A stretch of 64,000 nucleotides of DNA, taken from Chrysomallon squamiferum (taxonomy: Eukaryota > Mollusca > Gastropoda > Neomphalida > Peltospiridae). The stretch spans positions 13,069,416-13,133,415 of the forward strand of contig CM022667.1 of the NCBI GenBank assembly GCA_012295275.1. The letters run 5' to 3'. The notes under the pieces were generated by a model. The model had not been told where the DNA came from. It saw only the letters and a list, made by a program, of their open reading frames with translations, and searched no databases. Position 1 is the first letter of the stretch, and each line of letters opens with the position of its first letter. The position numbers and the translations under genes were made by a program. Shown one piece after another: positions 43,077 to 59,928 of the stretch.

Positions 43077-46000
43077 GCTGTTGTTTTATTGTTGCTGCTG
43101 CTTATTTCGTCATAGTAGTAGTAATAGACGCCGTCATCATCATCATCATCATCATCATAATCGACATCATCATCATTATGTGTATAATCGTTATCATCGT
43201 CATCGTCACCGCAATTATATTTATTCATTTTATATATATATATATATATATAAATGAATAAATATATATATGGCGATTATGATGATGATGATGATAATGA
43301 CGGCGTCTATTACTACTACTACGACGAAATAAGCAGCAACAACAATAAAACAACAGCTATAGTAATAATAATAATAATAAAAATAATAATAATGATGATG
43401 ATGATGATTATGATGATATCTAATAATAAACAACCATAGTCTGGTCTGGTATGAGAAAGTTTATAAATACTTGAACAGACACATCCGAACTGAGTACACA
43501 GTAGATTAATTTGTACAGTCAGTATTATTTTCCAGGCAAAAGAAGACTAGTTTTAATATCACGATGTATGGAGATAACAAAATGGCCCTGTAAACTGACT
43601 TCTCTTGGGACGCGTTTACCTCGGAATCACAGCATTTAGTGTAAGTACTAACAACAAGAAAGATAACTCGAATTCCGGTTTACCTGTGCACGGAAATATC
43701 CCACATATCATGGTCGGTATTTCCGGATCCATCGTGATGCAGTATGGGTAACCAGTTTTATCCGGGTCACGACAGAAATTCTCTGACCTGGAGATGGAAC
43801 CGTATGGAAAGAGGTCTGGGTTGGTTTTGTCGTGTACATTCGGACTCTGTTTGTCCCATCTCTGACAGCTGATTCCGGTGATGGTGGTTTTCTTAGTCCC
43901 CTTGTATACAGAGTCGTCCGGGCTTTGCGTGAAGCAGTCGTCTGCAGATATTGTTCAGAAGGAAAACACTTTGAAAGTGATTTAAATATTCGAAAGACGT
44001 CGTAATAACGAAACAACCCAATATAACGATACGGCAGGAACTGCGGCAGCACAAAAATCAACACAACACCATAACAAATACAACGACAAACTAATTAACT
44101 AACTAACTAACTAACTAAATAAATAAATAAATAACAAGTAAAATATAGATTCTATAAAAACAATTAACCGTGACTTAATACAATATATTCCTTCGACTAC
44201 TACAAGCACCGCCACTTGCAATTACAAACAACAGTAATAATAATAATAACAACAACAACAGCAGCAAAACACCACAATAACAATAACAATAATAGAGGGG
44301 AAAAAAAAAATAAGTAAATAAAAAAAACAGAATGTCATATAGGAATCAGAATCTACACAATCACGCACACACACACATGCACTCACACGCATACGGCAGC
44401 ACAGAAAATTCTATGACCTGCAATAACGTTACAGAGAAACCTGTACTTAGTTGCAAGACAAACCTATACACTTGGGCACGTCGCACATTCTCCAGCTAAC
44501 TGACGGGTTTCTCGTGTAGCACCAGGGGAATCCCGTGCTGTCAGGGTCGCGGCAGTAGTTGTGCACCTCGGACAAAGACGTGACAGAGAAGTCGGCGGGA
44601 TTCGTGGCGAAATGCCGGTGGGGAAACTGCTTGTCCCATCTCTGACATTTTTCCTTTTTGATGGTTTTGCTCATGGTTCCATTATACACAGCTTTGCCGT
44701 TGACCACCGTGTAACACTGCGGTTCTTAATAAATAAATAAATTAAATAAATAAATAAATAAATAAATAATAAAGGTTTTCATCTTATATACAGATCGTTA
44801 AATGTTTGACAATTTTCCCTTGTGAAGAAAGAAACATTTAGGTCTATGTTAATTATAAATATCGTTTAAAATGATGATTAAAATATACCTATGGCTGCAT
44901 AAACGGTCTCCGAGTTATTATTTTATTGTTTCGATCGGCCTGTCATCACCACACATATAACAAAGTATGACAATAAAATAATAATGCTATGAAATATCGA
45001 ACGTCGCCATTTTACTCTTTACACTCGGAATCGTGACGTCATCGCGTGTACAACGGACTGATACCTGAATTTATATTTTTCTGACGGAAGAAGAAACTGT
45101 GTAGCAAATATACGAGATGACGTCATTACAGAAAAATAATTATTATTTTGTTGTTATAGAAAACAAATAAAATATAAATTGGAAGAAAGCAGTGAACTGT
45201 CACAGACCTAATATGTTATTTTTATTTCTAAATGATAATGAAGTATAACAACAAACCAGTACAAATTAAAAATATCTGGCTGCTGCAAAGTTTCTGTACT
45301 TGTGACGTAATCGCATACAGAATGGATCTACTTCCACGTAATGAAAACACGACTCTAACAATAGTAAAATGGCTTTCAAGTAGTTTGTAAAGGTACTGTG
45401 TTATTTACCAAAAACCTCTCATAGGCACAGATTAACGTGAACGACTCAGTCTCTGAAGCTGTATTCGCAAAATTGTTGATTTAGTACGACATTCCTTTCA
45501 TACCACATTTGGTCAACAGTAGTCTACCCACACACGGACATCTAGATGCATTCACACACTTAACTCGCAAATACATACAGAAACAGAAGCTCACAGACAT
45601 GCACCCACAGACATTCGCGAACACGTACGTATAAAAAGAAAACAAACACTCACATACACACTCTCACGCACGCAGAAACTTACAAACACTCGTATAAACA
45701 CACCAACATAGACACTCGCAAACATTCTCGCATACACACACAACACATACAGCAACAACTACACAACTGCAACGAGAACACCATAACAACTGAGGACTAT
45801 AATCAAACCACACAAACTTTCGCATGGCGCGATTCCGCAGGCCATCCAGCGAATTTTCGGATCGGTTGTGAAGCACCATGGGAAGCCTTTGTCATCAGGG
45901 TCACGACAGAAGTTTTCAGCAGCAGAGAGTTTCTCGTCAGGAAAATCAGTGGCTCTGTATTTGATTTTGTGAGTGTGGGGCGACTGTTCGTCCCACCTCT

Positions 46001-46324
46001 GACACGTTATTCCTGTAAGAGTGGTTTGTTTTGTACCATTGTAGTTAACTCTGTGTGCCACAACAGTGAAACAAGCATCTGTAGATATAGATATAAATAT
46101 ATATAAGTAAATAAATAAAAAAATGGAGCTTACGATATCTATCTATCTATCAGTCTATCTATCTATTTATTTATCTACCTATCTATATGTAATAAAAAAT
46201 AAAAACAAATTCTAAAGAAGTTATATGGAAAAATATATTCATATTTCCCCCAATTTTTTTCAGAAATATATGAAGGCAGTTATCTCCCTTCCCTTTACAA
46301 TCACGGTATGTATTAAAACTGAGA

Positions 46325-46357
<33 letters not shown>

Positions 46358-47244
46358 ATAACATTAATGAGAGAAGGTATAATAGTTCTGTTTACTGACA
46401 TGGGTAACTTTAATCATTAGAAATAATTCAGAAATAAATTTTAATATTATTTCATCAAGATCATAATCTCTGACTGTTAACATACTCAAACAGGCCGAAA
46501 ACGGTAATTATAATCAGGTAAACACAATAAATGCAAATGCATTAATGACTGAAATAGCAGCTTAACTTGCTTACGTTTTAATATTTGTTTGCTGTCAAAC
46601 ATTATAACGTTGTGAACTGATAACGTGAGAAAGAAAATCAGTTGCTGGGATTCGTTAATGTTCTTGTAACAGGTAGAAGGAGGGTGTATGCATAATGCCA
46701 TAGAAAAAAATAAGTATCATCAGATTGCAAAGCAGTCGGTTGACTTGACGTTAAAATCGCAGAGGCTGAAGATGAACGGGCGACATTAACGTTTGGAAAA
46801 AGACCATAAATTAATTATTGATAAAGTGAAGTTCCAAGAGGTTTATTATTTGACATAACACTTATTTTTTTCACTTACCTGCTATGTAGTTATTAGTTGT
46901 ACCTGTTTGTTAAAAATAAATAAAGAAATACATTAATAAACATACAAATAAATGAATGAATGAATGAATGAATGAATGAATGAATGAATGAATGAATAAA
47001 TAAATAAATAAATTAATAAATAAATAAATAATAATAAAATAAAATAAAATGACATAAAATAAAATAGAATAAATAAATAAACAGCAGCAACAAGAAACAG
47101 ACACAGAATTGCTTCATACATTTTAGGATTAATTTCAGTGATTGTTTGTTTGTTTGTTTGTTTATTTATTTTAATTAATTATACGTACTAACCAACGATT
47201 TGAAATAATCCATCGATGAATAATATCCACAGCACAATTTTCAT
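41451..47244 (-). CDS. Gene F: type I membrane protein with 3 kringles, 1 TSP1 module and repeat tail, 510 aa
   Basis: Exons in transcript order: 47193-47244, 46879-46902, 45818-46078, 44464-44724, 43684-43941, 42801-42989, 42392-42482, 41451-41847. The total is 1533 nt, exactly 511 codons (stop TAG 41451-41453). Exon 1 is a signal peptide (MKIVLWILFIDGLFQIV) and exon 2 a 24-nt microexon. Three kringle exons follow (CQRW, FCRDP or YCRDP, six Cys each). In the third, the usual PWC is PYC. The TSP1 exon has GAWSLWVSGEKTQCSTTCG and CDNPAPVFAGRKC. The membrane helix is IILIVGLTVFGLLVIVVVIL. The cytoplasmic tail begins with basic residues, has about two 18-residue repeats (FEPYKKSLSHLSERVRSS), then an acidic Ser/Thr/Glu-rich end. 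It is paralogous to gene E, with one kringle and one TSP1 module fewer. The TM exon has two in-frame acceptors 15 nt apart. Confidence 0.84.
43022..43395. repeat. Large imperfect palindrome (foldback) in gene F intron
   Basis: The left arm contains AGCTGTTGTTTTATTGTTGC through GTAATAGACGCCGTCAT (from 43076). The right arm ends with its reverse complement (to about 43358) with very few mismatches over about 60 bp. (TTA)n outside the left arm is mirrored by (AAT)n outside the right arm, and the centre is (TA)n near 43233-43252. The sequence after the right arm, ATCTAATAATAAACAACCAT, is also found near 40187-40206. Confidence 0.85.
45003..45145. repeat. Dispersed repeat copy, related to 19229-19350
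   Basis: Ordered matches (CATTTTAC, GTGACGTCATCGCGTGTACA, CATTACAGAAAAAT) link it to 19229-19350. A third partial copy may lie at 45287-45345 (TGTACTTGTGACGTAATCGC). It lies in the gene F intron between kringle exons 1 and 2. Confidence 0.45.
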
Positions 47245-47273
47245 ATCGATATAATTACTGGCACATTCGCTGC

Positions 47274-47339
<66 letters not shown>

Positions 47340-47593
47340 GCATTTTATAGAAGATCAGATATGTAAGTACAGTACGTAATATTGCAATGTGAAAATAGAT
47401 TTAAATAATATTAACATCGATATGAAATTACTTGACTTGATTAAGATCAATTTAAAATATGCATTCAATAGTTACCTCCCTTGCTCGCATTTTTAAGTCT
47501 GTTACTGGAATGTGAAGATCCTAACAGACTGATTAATCGATTTTTTCCGATTGTTATTTCATTATTTTTATAAACCAGTGATACTTAATTTTC

Positions 47594-47653
<60 letters not shown>

Positions 47654-48102
47654 CAAAATCAAAATCATAATCATAATCAAAATTTTTAAAGGTTGCTAAT
47701 AAAACTACGTTAAAAACTCACTGTTCTTTGTACATCTGAATAAAAAGTTTCAGTTATATTTCGTCTTACAGATACATCACTATAAGAACAGTGAATAAAT
47801 TCCTTTCAGTTACATTAACGTTTCGATAATTCACAAAAACCTCAAATCAGCATATTAATATTCTTAAATATGTTGTAAATTTTTTTTTTTTTTATATGAA
47901 ACGTACCTGAATAGTTTCTACGTCTTTGAAAAAAAGGCCGAGTTTAGCAGATGTCCTTCTGTTACAGTCAGACATGTTGACAACACTGAGTGGCAGTCCT
48001 CTCAAGGTAAGTTGAACATTCTAGATACTTTCAGGCATCTGCAAAATGCCATCACTGGGAGAAAGTTCTTCATTTTAATCCTGTTACTGCTATATGACCT
48101 GT

Positions 48103-48175
<73 letters not shown>

Positions 48176-48213
48176 TAATAATAATTCTGTTACTGCTATA
48201 TGACCTGTTTAAT

Positions 48214-48250
<37 letters not shown>

Positions 48251-49245
48251 TAATAATTAGAAGATCACTTTTTTTGTCGATTTTTTGATAACATTACCAT
48301 CATCATGAATAACAATAACAACAACGATGACGACGACAACAACGAAAATTAAAAACAATAATAACTGAACAACATTGTTGTAATTTTCATGTATTAAATA
48401 TTTGTCCATTGTTTTCGAACAAATGGATGAATACCGAACACTCCGATTAACACATTTTCTTTTATGTTGAGTCGACGAACATGGATATGGTAATTTGATG
48501 TTCTAAAATATCTTACAAAATGAACGACTAAATAAGTTCAGAAAAAACAACAGGTAACATACGTACATGACAGATTATTAGAATGAAGACATATTAACAT
48601 ATAGTCTGAACGCCATGCACCTTTGTTTACGTCACTAAACTGAGCATACGTCATAGAAATATGTGTATGTCAAAATTTGTGTTTGAGTTATTTCCCTTTA
48701 AGGTGAAAACGAAGGGGAAAAAAATGAACAAATAAATAAATAAAATAAAATGAAATAAAAATAAAAATAAATAAATAAATATTTAAAGTGTTATTTTATT
48801 CTTATGCTGACACTGATTTCCTGTCGTTAGTACGATATTAATATCGTATTAACAATTCATTTAATAATAATAATAATAATAATAAGAAGAAGAAGAAAAG
48901 AAAAGAAAATCTTTCTACAGTTATTTGTCTTGCTTTGTTTTCAACGAAAACTGCAAAATCAGAAAACGGTCTAATAATTCCTTTTCGTCGTGCTTCGTAT
49001 TTTTTCCGTTCTTTCTGATTCTAGAGAATACTTTTTTTTTTTTTTTTTTTTTTTTTCTTCTTCTTCTTCTTCTTCTTCTTCTTTCTGCAGAAGCTGCTAC
49101 CAAAAATAAAACCAGAAATCAATGACATAATATTAACATAATTATCACATTAACTTTTTTTTTAACAGTTTCTATTTTGAGCGGGTTCAGACGAATAAGC
49201 AACGTTCTGTACTGTCACAGGAAGAGAAGTCAGTCTAGCTTTAAA
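47245..49245. promoter_or_regulatory. Divergent intergenic region between genes F and G
   Basis: F (-) and G (+) start codons are 2.0 kb apart and head-to-head. The interval has (AAT)n at 47275-47338, 47597-47653 and 48103-48172, a T-run with (TTC)n at 49030-49083, and two half-CRE-like sites (TTACGTCAC and TACGTCATA) near 48625-48656. No TATA box can be assigned with confidence. Confidence 0.4.
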
Positions 49246-52093
<2,848 letters not shown>

Positions 52094-53001
52094 ACTTTGC
52101 TGACGTTTTGTGGGCATGTTTCTGCAGTCGTTTAAGCCTCCTTAAAGAAGTGAGTAGCTAAAGTCTGCATGCTTGCTGGTGTTAACACGCGTATACCTAT
52201 AATCTAGTTATATATATATATATATATGTATATATGTCTGTCTGTTTGTCTGTCTACCTTTCTGTCTACCTATCTGTCTATATATCTCATACTTCCATCT
52301 GCTCTTGTAATTACCTACCTACCTATACATGTTATTTAACATATTCCTGGTATATAAATAAAAGAAAATATCGCAGAGATCAGAAAGACTTGTTTGTTAT
52401 TTTTTTATTTTGTTTGCCGTTTTTTCTTTTCTTCTCTGTTCACCTTTAGACGCAACTCCAGACGTGGAAATACAATTTCGAACTTTTCACTGCTAAATCA
52501 AAATCAGTTATAACACGCATTCACGTCTACATATACTGTTTTATCTTCTTTATTTCAAATAAAAATGTCGATACATTTGTCCAAACGATCGAAAATTACC
52601 ATCCATATCCAGTGGAGTTCGAATTTGCATTATTATTGATTGCTTCCCTTACCTGAAATGTAGTCTGGATCCGCTCCTGATAATGTATTCCTCTGTGAAA
52701 ACTGAAAAACACGAAGTCACCTTGTATTTATTTATTTATTTATTTATTTTTTTTTTTTTGGTTCTTATTTGGATTTCTTTTCAGTTCATCATTTAATTGT
52801 TCCAAACAATGAAATAGCTGAGATAATTCAAATTGTTTTGTAGTTATTATTAAATGAATGAATGAATAAACAATATTTGTCTTCTGAATAATAATGATGA
52901 AGACATGATAAAGCAAGCATGATTCTCGATTATCGTTCCTTTTAAATTCCTCAGTGATTTCTTTCTGTATATAAATATCCATCAAACTTTGCACAATAAA
53001 A

Positions 53002-53036
<35 letters not shown>

Positions 53037-53100
53037 AAAGATAATTTCTAAGTCATAAACATATTAGTATACTTATACGTATATAGGCAGTATACGTACA

Positions 53101-53166
<66 letters not shown>

Positions 53167-53211
53167 GCATACAATTATATACATACATATAGACATACAA
53201 ACATATAAATA

Positions 53212-53248
<37 letters not shown>

Positions 53249-54099
53249 GTGCACACATACGTACAATCGTGTGTTTGTATGTACATAGATACATATAATA
53301 ATAATAATACTGAAACTAATTATGATAATAATAATGATTACGATCATGATGATATTAACTATAATTTAAAATAACTTAAAAAAATAAAAACAAAAATAAA
53401 TAAATAAATAAATAAACAAATAAAAATTAGTTCAAAAATAAAATAACAACCAAATACAACATTTACTGCTCTGGGTCTGATAAACACAGATGTCAAAGAA
53501 GGAAGCGAAAGTAAACACCCACTTTAAAAAAAAAAACCAGCCTGAAAAACGATGATCGATATCAACACGGAAATTCTGAACGTCATTCAGCGTGTTCGAT
53601 TTCTTCGCGACAGTTCTCTAAATAGCAGATTTGACGAGTGTTTGACTGGCTCTACGATCGATCCTTATCGGAGAGCCACTGGACTGTTTTTCCCGTGAAC
53701 TTATTATTATCGCAATCATTTATCAGAGACCTTAAAGTTGCTTTTCTTGTTTAAAATAGCGAATCAGATAACGTGACTGTAGAGTTTTTCTCTCGCACTG
53801 TCTGTTGTGTATTTCGCGTCGTATGAATGAATATATTTAAAAAAAAAGATGAGACGGTGTCATTAGATATTTGTTCTTGTTTTATAAAATGATTTCATCT
53901 ACTGAGATGGATGAATGCGACCGCGTTTACGGGTGGCTGCGCAGGAGGGAAAAAAAAAAAAAATTAAATCGTTAGAGGCGTTTTCAAAGTGTGAGGCCCT
54001 ATTTGGTTATCACTGAAAACTGTTTAGCAATAAATGAACTGAAAGATAAATAAAAAAATAATAATAATAATAAAAAAATAATAATAATAAAAAAAATAA

Positions 54100-54141
<42 letters not shown>

Positions 54142-54147
54142 AAATAA

Positions 54148-54194
<47 letters not shown>

Positions 54195-54197
54195 TAA

Positions 54198-54231
<34 letters not shown>

Positions 54232-55060
54232 GTAAATATGTAAATAAATAAATAAATAAAAAACACAAAAATTAAAAAACAAAAGACAATCCCACAAAAG
54301 CAAGAACAGAAATAAAAAAGAACAAAAAAAGAACAAAACAAAACAAAACAAAAAATTACTTTTAAAATGTATTTATCTTGACTATAACGTTTCCAAATAG
54401 TTCTAGAAAACAAATATTAAATTATCAGTTAGTTGCAGACGCAGTACACCTTTATTTCCATCAAATGTTTCTAAAAACGAAACAAACACAACATCGTTGA
54501 ACTGTTTCAGGTGACCATTTTTGCCAGGGATAGCTTTTTTACTTTTTTAATTATTTTTTGAATCGTCTTTATCATAGTTCTGCGTAAAATGTAGTTTAGT
54601 GGATTCATAATAGATAAAGTAGCTAAGGGATAGGTTTTAATAGTGCCCCATTTCTTCTTCAAGAATAAAATAAATAAATGAAGACACGAAATAGTAAACA
54701 CGTATTTAAATATTGATTAAGGAAGAATAAATAAATAAAGTAAGTAAGTAAATAGGCTATAGATTTAACTGACAAATTTGAGTTCCAAAAACATTTCCAC
54801 AAAACAAAGAAAAATCTAAACACATCTGCAAAACAAAAAAAGTGGCAAAAGCCTAACAACAATAACATTAACAAATAACAAGACAAAATGTCAATAGCTG
54901 TATCTGGAACAAAGCAAAAAATAAATAAAAAAATAGATTGAAAAACATAAATCTACAAACAAACAAATAAAACAAACAATAACAAAAGATAATAATAAAA
55001 AATTAAAAATAAACAAAATAAAATACAAAAATAACCCCTCTTACTGCAGACAGGAGATAG
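52094..55060. other. Gene-free spacer after gene G
   Basis: Contains the gene G 3' UTR, CTGT/CTAC repeats (52235-52330), (AAAT)n at 52999-53036, (TA)n at 53100-53240 and a large AAT/AAAT block at 54055-54260. One short ORF at 53552-53698 (48 codons plus stop, + strand) is unusually GC-rich for its surroundings, but it matches nothing I recognise and has no splice context. Confidence 0.6.
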
Positions 55061-55553
55061 TTAACTGTTGCACATGTATTTCTGTTTGCAACTTCTTATC
55101 TAACTGGCGTTTCCAAAAAAAAAAAAAAAGTTTAAAAAATAAAAAAATAAAAAAATAAAAAAATAAATAAATAAATTAAGTTAAAATAAAAGTACATTAC
55201 AGACAACTATCAACATTTAGTATCTATCATAATCAGCGTTTCAAAAAAAAAAAAAAAAAAACAACATTAAAAAAAAAAAAAAAAATAAAAAAATATATAT
55301 ATATAAAAAACAAAAGTACATTACAGACTTCTGATAACATTTAGTATCATAATCTACTTCGTATTTGTCACAACAAGATCGATTTTCAGGACAATTTCCC
55401 GTTCTAAAAGCAGAAAAAACAAAAATTCAGAGGAACTTTACAAAATGGCATGTACGGATTTGTCGAAAATAGAAGTGATGAGGCTGATCGACTTTGAGCT
55501 GTTAATAATATCACCAACAAAAGACCCCATAACGGAATCTCTGATGCAGACAT
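55061..55553 (-). CDS. Putative small cysteine-rich secreted peptide, 3 exons, about 71 aa
   Basis: Proposed exons in transcript order: 55456-55553 (98 nt), 55325-55403 (79 nt), 55061-55099 (39 nt, stop TAA at 55061-55063). The sum is 216 nt, exactly 72 codons. Exon 1 has a convincing signal peptide (MSASEIPLWGLLLVILLTAQ). Exon 2 follows a good polypyrimidine acceptor (CTGCTTTTAG) and encodes NCPENRSCC, then KCYQK. Exon 3 supplies two more Cys and a stop. The six cysteines would be spaced C-x5-CC-x10-C-x7-C-x5-C. Weak points: intron 1 would be only 52 nt, exon 3 is very short, and nothing supports expression. A degenerate second copy of the exon 2 end lies at about 55199-55241. No family is recognised and no function is claimed. 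Confidence 0.35.
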
Positions 55554-56276
55554 CCGCCTGAAAAGTGAACGACAAACAAGACACAAAGAAATGTTTGTCG
55601 TTGTGAACGTTGTCTTTGTAGAAGCGTCATTGGTGTATGCACCATAAATAAAAGACAGCAATGACTTGTAAGATTTACTTTGAATAATGACACAGCTAAT
55701 TTTCAAGAAGATACTTTAGGGCATAAAGCAAAAGCAAATAACATTATATATATAAAAACATTGATACATTAAAAAAAAAAAAAGAATTTAAAAAAATTAA
55801 AAATAGTAGAAAGGTCCATATACCCGACAGCGAGTGTTGGTTAGTTAACATTTAGAAATTGAAATCAGTCTGACGGAATCTATTATTTTAATCACTCGAA
55901 TTTTTTTTTTTTTTTTACGCTAAAATTACATTTATTTTGTAAGTATTTTGTATGATATCTTGATACGGTAAGACTTCATTTATCATAATAATAGGTATTT
56001 ATTATCCATCATTTTGTTTCGTAATGGTTAAAGTTATTTATTTATAACAGTGAGTTAGATAATATTTCCTTTTAGTGGTTCAGTTCATTTTTGTTAAAAC
56101 TGTTATTTGTCTCTCAGTGTATTGGATACTTAACATTTAGTGATTTGACTCGTTATGTTATAAAATGTAATTTACTATATATCAAGTAATTATGTTGTTT
56201 TCTTCATTTGAGATTTTGATTTTTACTATTAATAAGAACATCATTTATCGTAATAAGTAATTTCATATTTTGACTC

Positions 56277-56309
<33 letters not shown>

Positions 56310-56671
56310 TCGGAGGAAACATTTAATAACAATATCAGTAAATAACAATTAAAATATAATAAAGATAATGAAAAAAAATAAAATAAAAAAAAAATAAATA
56401 AATAAATAAAATTAGTAACTAAATTAAATCTGTAAATAAAAAAGATAAATAACGAATCTTTCATTATTATTATTTTATACAATGTTTAATAATGAATTAA
56501 ATATATTCTAAGATTTCAAAAAATAAACGAAAAAGCGAACAATAAATAAATTAAAAATATATTTTCAAACTAATAAATGCATACAAACAAACAATATAAA
56601 CAAACAATGTCTAAAGATTTATGTGTCATTCTCTCATATAATCTGAAATATCACGGAAACAGGAAAAATAA

Positions 56672-56706
<35 letters not shown>

Positions 56707-57033
56707 ATTTAAAAAAGAGCATAATATTTCTATATTCCAAATAACGGTACATATATTACAGGATACCTAGAATAATATAAATATGTAATAATAATGAAAC
56801 AACTCCCGTTGACGATTACCGTGGAAACCTTAAAAGTTCCACAATGAACAGAGGTTAATGAAGATTCTTTTGATTCTAGGAAGTGCGCTGTAGAATTGAC
56901 TGTTGACCTTAAAATGATTTTATGTGGAGTATGCAGTTTACTCCTACTTCTAATTACTTCAGTGCTGAATCTTTAAGCTTTATTTTTGATTGCAGAGAGT
57001 GGAATTTTTGAGTTTATTGCAGCTCAAACTAAA
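55554..57033. other. AT-rich spacer upstream of gene H
   Basis: Mostly AT-rich sequence with (AAAT)n at 56670-56707 and A-runs. A TTGCAG acceptor-like site lies at 57015-57021, just before the gene H ATG, so an untranslated exon is possible. No other gene is seen. Confidence 0.55.
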
Positions 57034-57461
57034 ATGCGACTCGTTTTCGTCTTCTGCTGTATTTACTCTGTTTTGAGGTAAGTAGAACACACACACATAC
57101 ACACGTACATACACACACACACATATACACATACACTGTTAGATAGATAGGTAGATAGATAGACAGACAGACAGACAGAGACAGATAGATAGATAGATAG
57201 ACAGATAGACAGATAGATAGACAGACAGACAGAAATGGGGAATAACTGGTTACTGTCTTCAGATGCCGGCTTACTACTGCAAAGGTTAGAATGTCGAAAT
57301 CATCGAAGTTCATTTGATCTGAGTATGATAAAACTGATATCTTAACACAGTAACCAGTTCCTTCGTTTATTCTGCAGTCTTAAATACTGTACACACTAAT
57401 ATCACACATACAAATTAAATGTTACTGTTTATTTCTCAACTCACCACTCTCGGGATTAACA

Positions 57462-57509
<48 letters not shown>

Positions 57510-57851
57510 CTGATTCGTTTCGTGTACAAATATCTCAGTTTGTGTGTTTGTGTTTGCGTCTATGTGTAAATTTATCTAAGTAAATACAGTTCTGTCCCAA
57601 AAAGCTATGTTTTTAATTAGTGCCCGAAAATACAGTGAGTTATATAGTCATCAAATCTTATTTATTCTAAGTGCAGGATAAATGATTATAATTATTATTA
57701 TTATTGTTGTTGTTGTTGTTGATGCTGTTTTTGTTGTTGTTTCTCTTTCCATTATCTGTTTCGCTCGGGAACTATCTGATATATTTATATATGTATGTAT
57801 GTGTGTAAAGATGTGTATATAAATCATCATAATATAATGTTATTTCAATAT

Positions 57852-57854
<3 letters not shown>

Positions 57855-57899
<45 letters not shown>

Positions 57900-58020
57900 G
57901 TAATAACAGCAAGAACAAGAACAGTGGTAGTAGTAGTAGTGGTTGTAGTAGCAGCAGCAGTAGTGGAAGAAAAAGATTGTTAGTGACTGTGGTCGCAATA
58001 GCAGTAATAGTAATAGTAAT
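57855..58020. repeat. AAT and GTA/AGT triplet repeats in gene H intron 1
   Basis: (AAT)n at 57855-57900 passes into mixed AGT/AGC/AAC triplets. (ATAG/ACAG)n lies at about 57140-57232, (AC)n at 57463-57504 and (TTTA)n near 58110-58170. Confidence 0.9.
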
Positions 58021-59800
58021 AGTAGAAGTAACAATAGTAATAGTTCAGCACGTGTAACATTAATGAAAGTATTAAAATGTGAATATGACAAATAATTACA
58101 TTAAAGTTTATTTTATTTTATTTTATTTTATTTATTTTATTTTATTCTATTTTGTTTTATTTATTCAATAAATCATTTACTACTATTTCAGCGACGTTGA
58201 ACAAGTCACATGGATTCGAAACAGAGCTTTTGATGACATCACAATCAATGACGACGTCATGTTTTCTCTTTATGACGTCACAAACGCGCTGAGCTGTGGG
58301 ACGGAATGTTCTAAGAATCCCGAAGTGCAAATCATTTTCCTACAACAGTCTCAATCGAACGTGCCGCCTGCACTCTGTTGCTATAGAAACCGCAGGAAGT
58401 TCTGATCCTTGTCCTGGCTCCAGACTGTATTCTATCATGCAAGGTAAACTAAATTCTTCGAATTAGCGTTTTTACAGTTCCGATTCTTTTATTAACTAGG
58501 ACTTACATTAAGAGACCATAACAATTTCACAAAAACGTCTTCTTAGACCGCATTTCATAACAGGATTTTTAAGTAGATAACTGTAAGAAATCCTAATTTA
58601 GCAATAATAATTTTCAAAACCAGTTTGAAAAAGCTTACATAACTTGTAAACCTTATTACTGTGTATGCAATGCTTGTAATGATAATTACAAGTTGCTATG
58701 AAATTATCCTGTTCAATGTAATTTTTTCTTTATCTGTTTTTCAAATTATCTTCTTCAGTTTAATGTTTAATAGTAGTAGTTTAGTAGAATAGTAGAATAA
58801 TACTATAGGTGTAGCAATAGTGGTCGCAGCAGTAGTAGTAGTAAAAGTAGTAATTACAGAAGCTGTAGAATTAGTAACTGTAGTGATAGCAGTACTGGTG
58901 ATGATGTTAGCATAGTGGGGTTAGAAATATACCTTGTAGCAGTAATAACAGTTGTAGTAGTCGTAGTAGTAATAGTAGTAGTAGTCGTAGTGGTAGTAGT
59001 AGCAGTATTAGTAAATGAAAACATATTGTCTACAAATGACATGATCAATATCAGATTAGCTTGCAAAATCGTTAATGTCTTGATTGCTGCCACAAACCGT
59101 CCTTTATAAGATATAGTGAGACGAATACAAAGACTGATAAATGTTGACACAAGGAAAGATCAAGGTATCTTCCTTTATATCCTATATCTTGACCAGCATC
59201 TTCCAACAGAGACAAGAAGACACATACACTGCTTGAATAAACCACACGAAACCTGCTAAAAAAGGGGAGAGCATCCGACACTGGTTTGCTGCTAACTGAA
59301 AACAGTACCCCATACGTCGATGTCTTTCGTGATCTTATGAAAAACTTTACATCCGTAGATACTCTAATTAATTAAACTTCATATATTATCAGTTGATCTG
59401 AGTGTAATGCCGCATCGACTTTACTCTACATATGACTTTTATACAACAGAAAATATTTGGCTCATATCAAATTATCACAATTTTAAAATGTATCGTTAAC
59501 TGATATTTTATTTGTAGATGTTCCTCGGTGTCCCGTAGAAGAAGGATACGTGTATTTTGAAAATGTCACAGCATGTTTTAAAGCCATCACCGAGAAGGCT
59601 TCGTGGGTGGAAGCACGTGACAACTGCAGCCAATCAGGTTCGAGACTGATTGTCCTGGATAATGGAGACAAAAATGACGTCGTATCTAATTACGTCAGCA
59701 CAAACATAGGTGAGTAGGCCAAGCGTTTTATAAAAAAATAAATAAACAAATAAATAAATAAATGAACGTAAAAATAAGAGAGATCACAAAAAAATCGGAC

Positions 59801-59928
<128 letters not shown>

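Noticed and set aside
46486-46701. 71-codon minus-strand frame inside gene F
   Set aside because: It lies in the intron between the microexon and first kringle, has no domain, and is not needed for the closed reading frame.
53552-53698. 48-codon GC-richer ORF on the + strand
   Set aside because: No signal peptide, domain, splice context or paralogue; a PYRR-type motif resembling the gene E repeats is too short to count.
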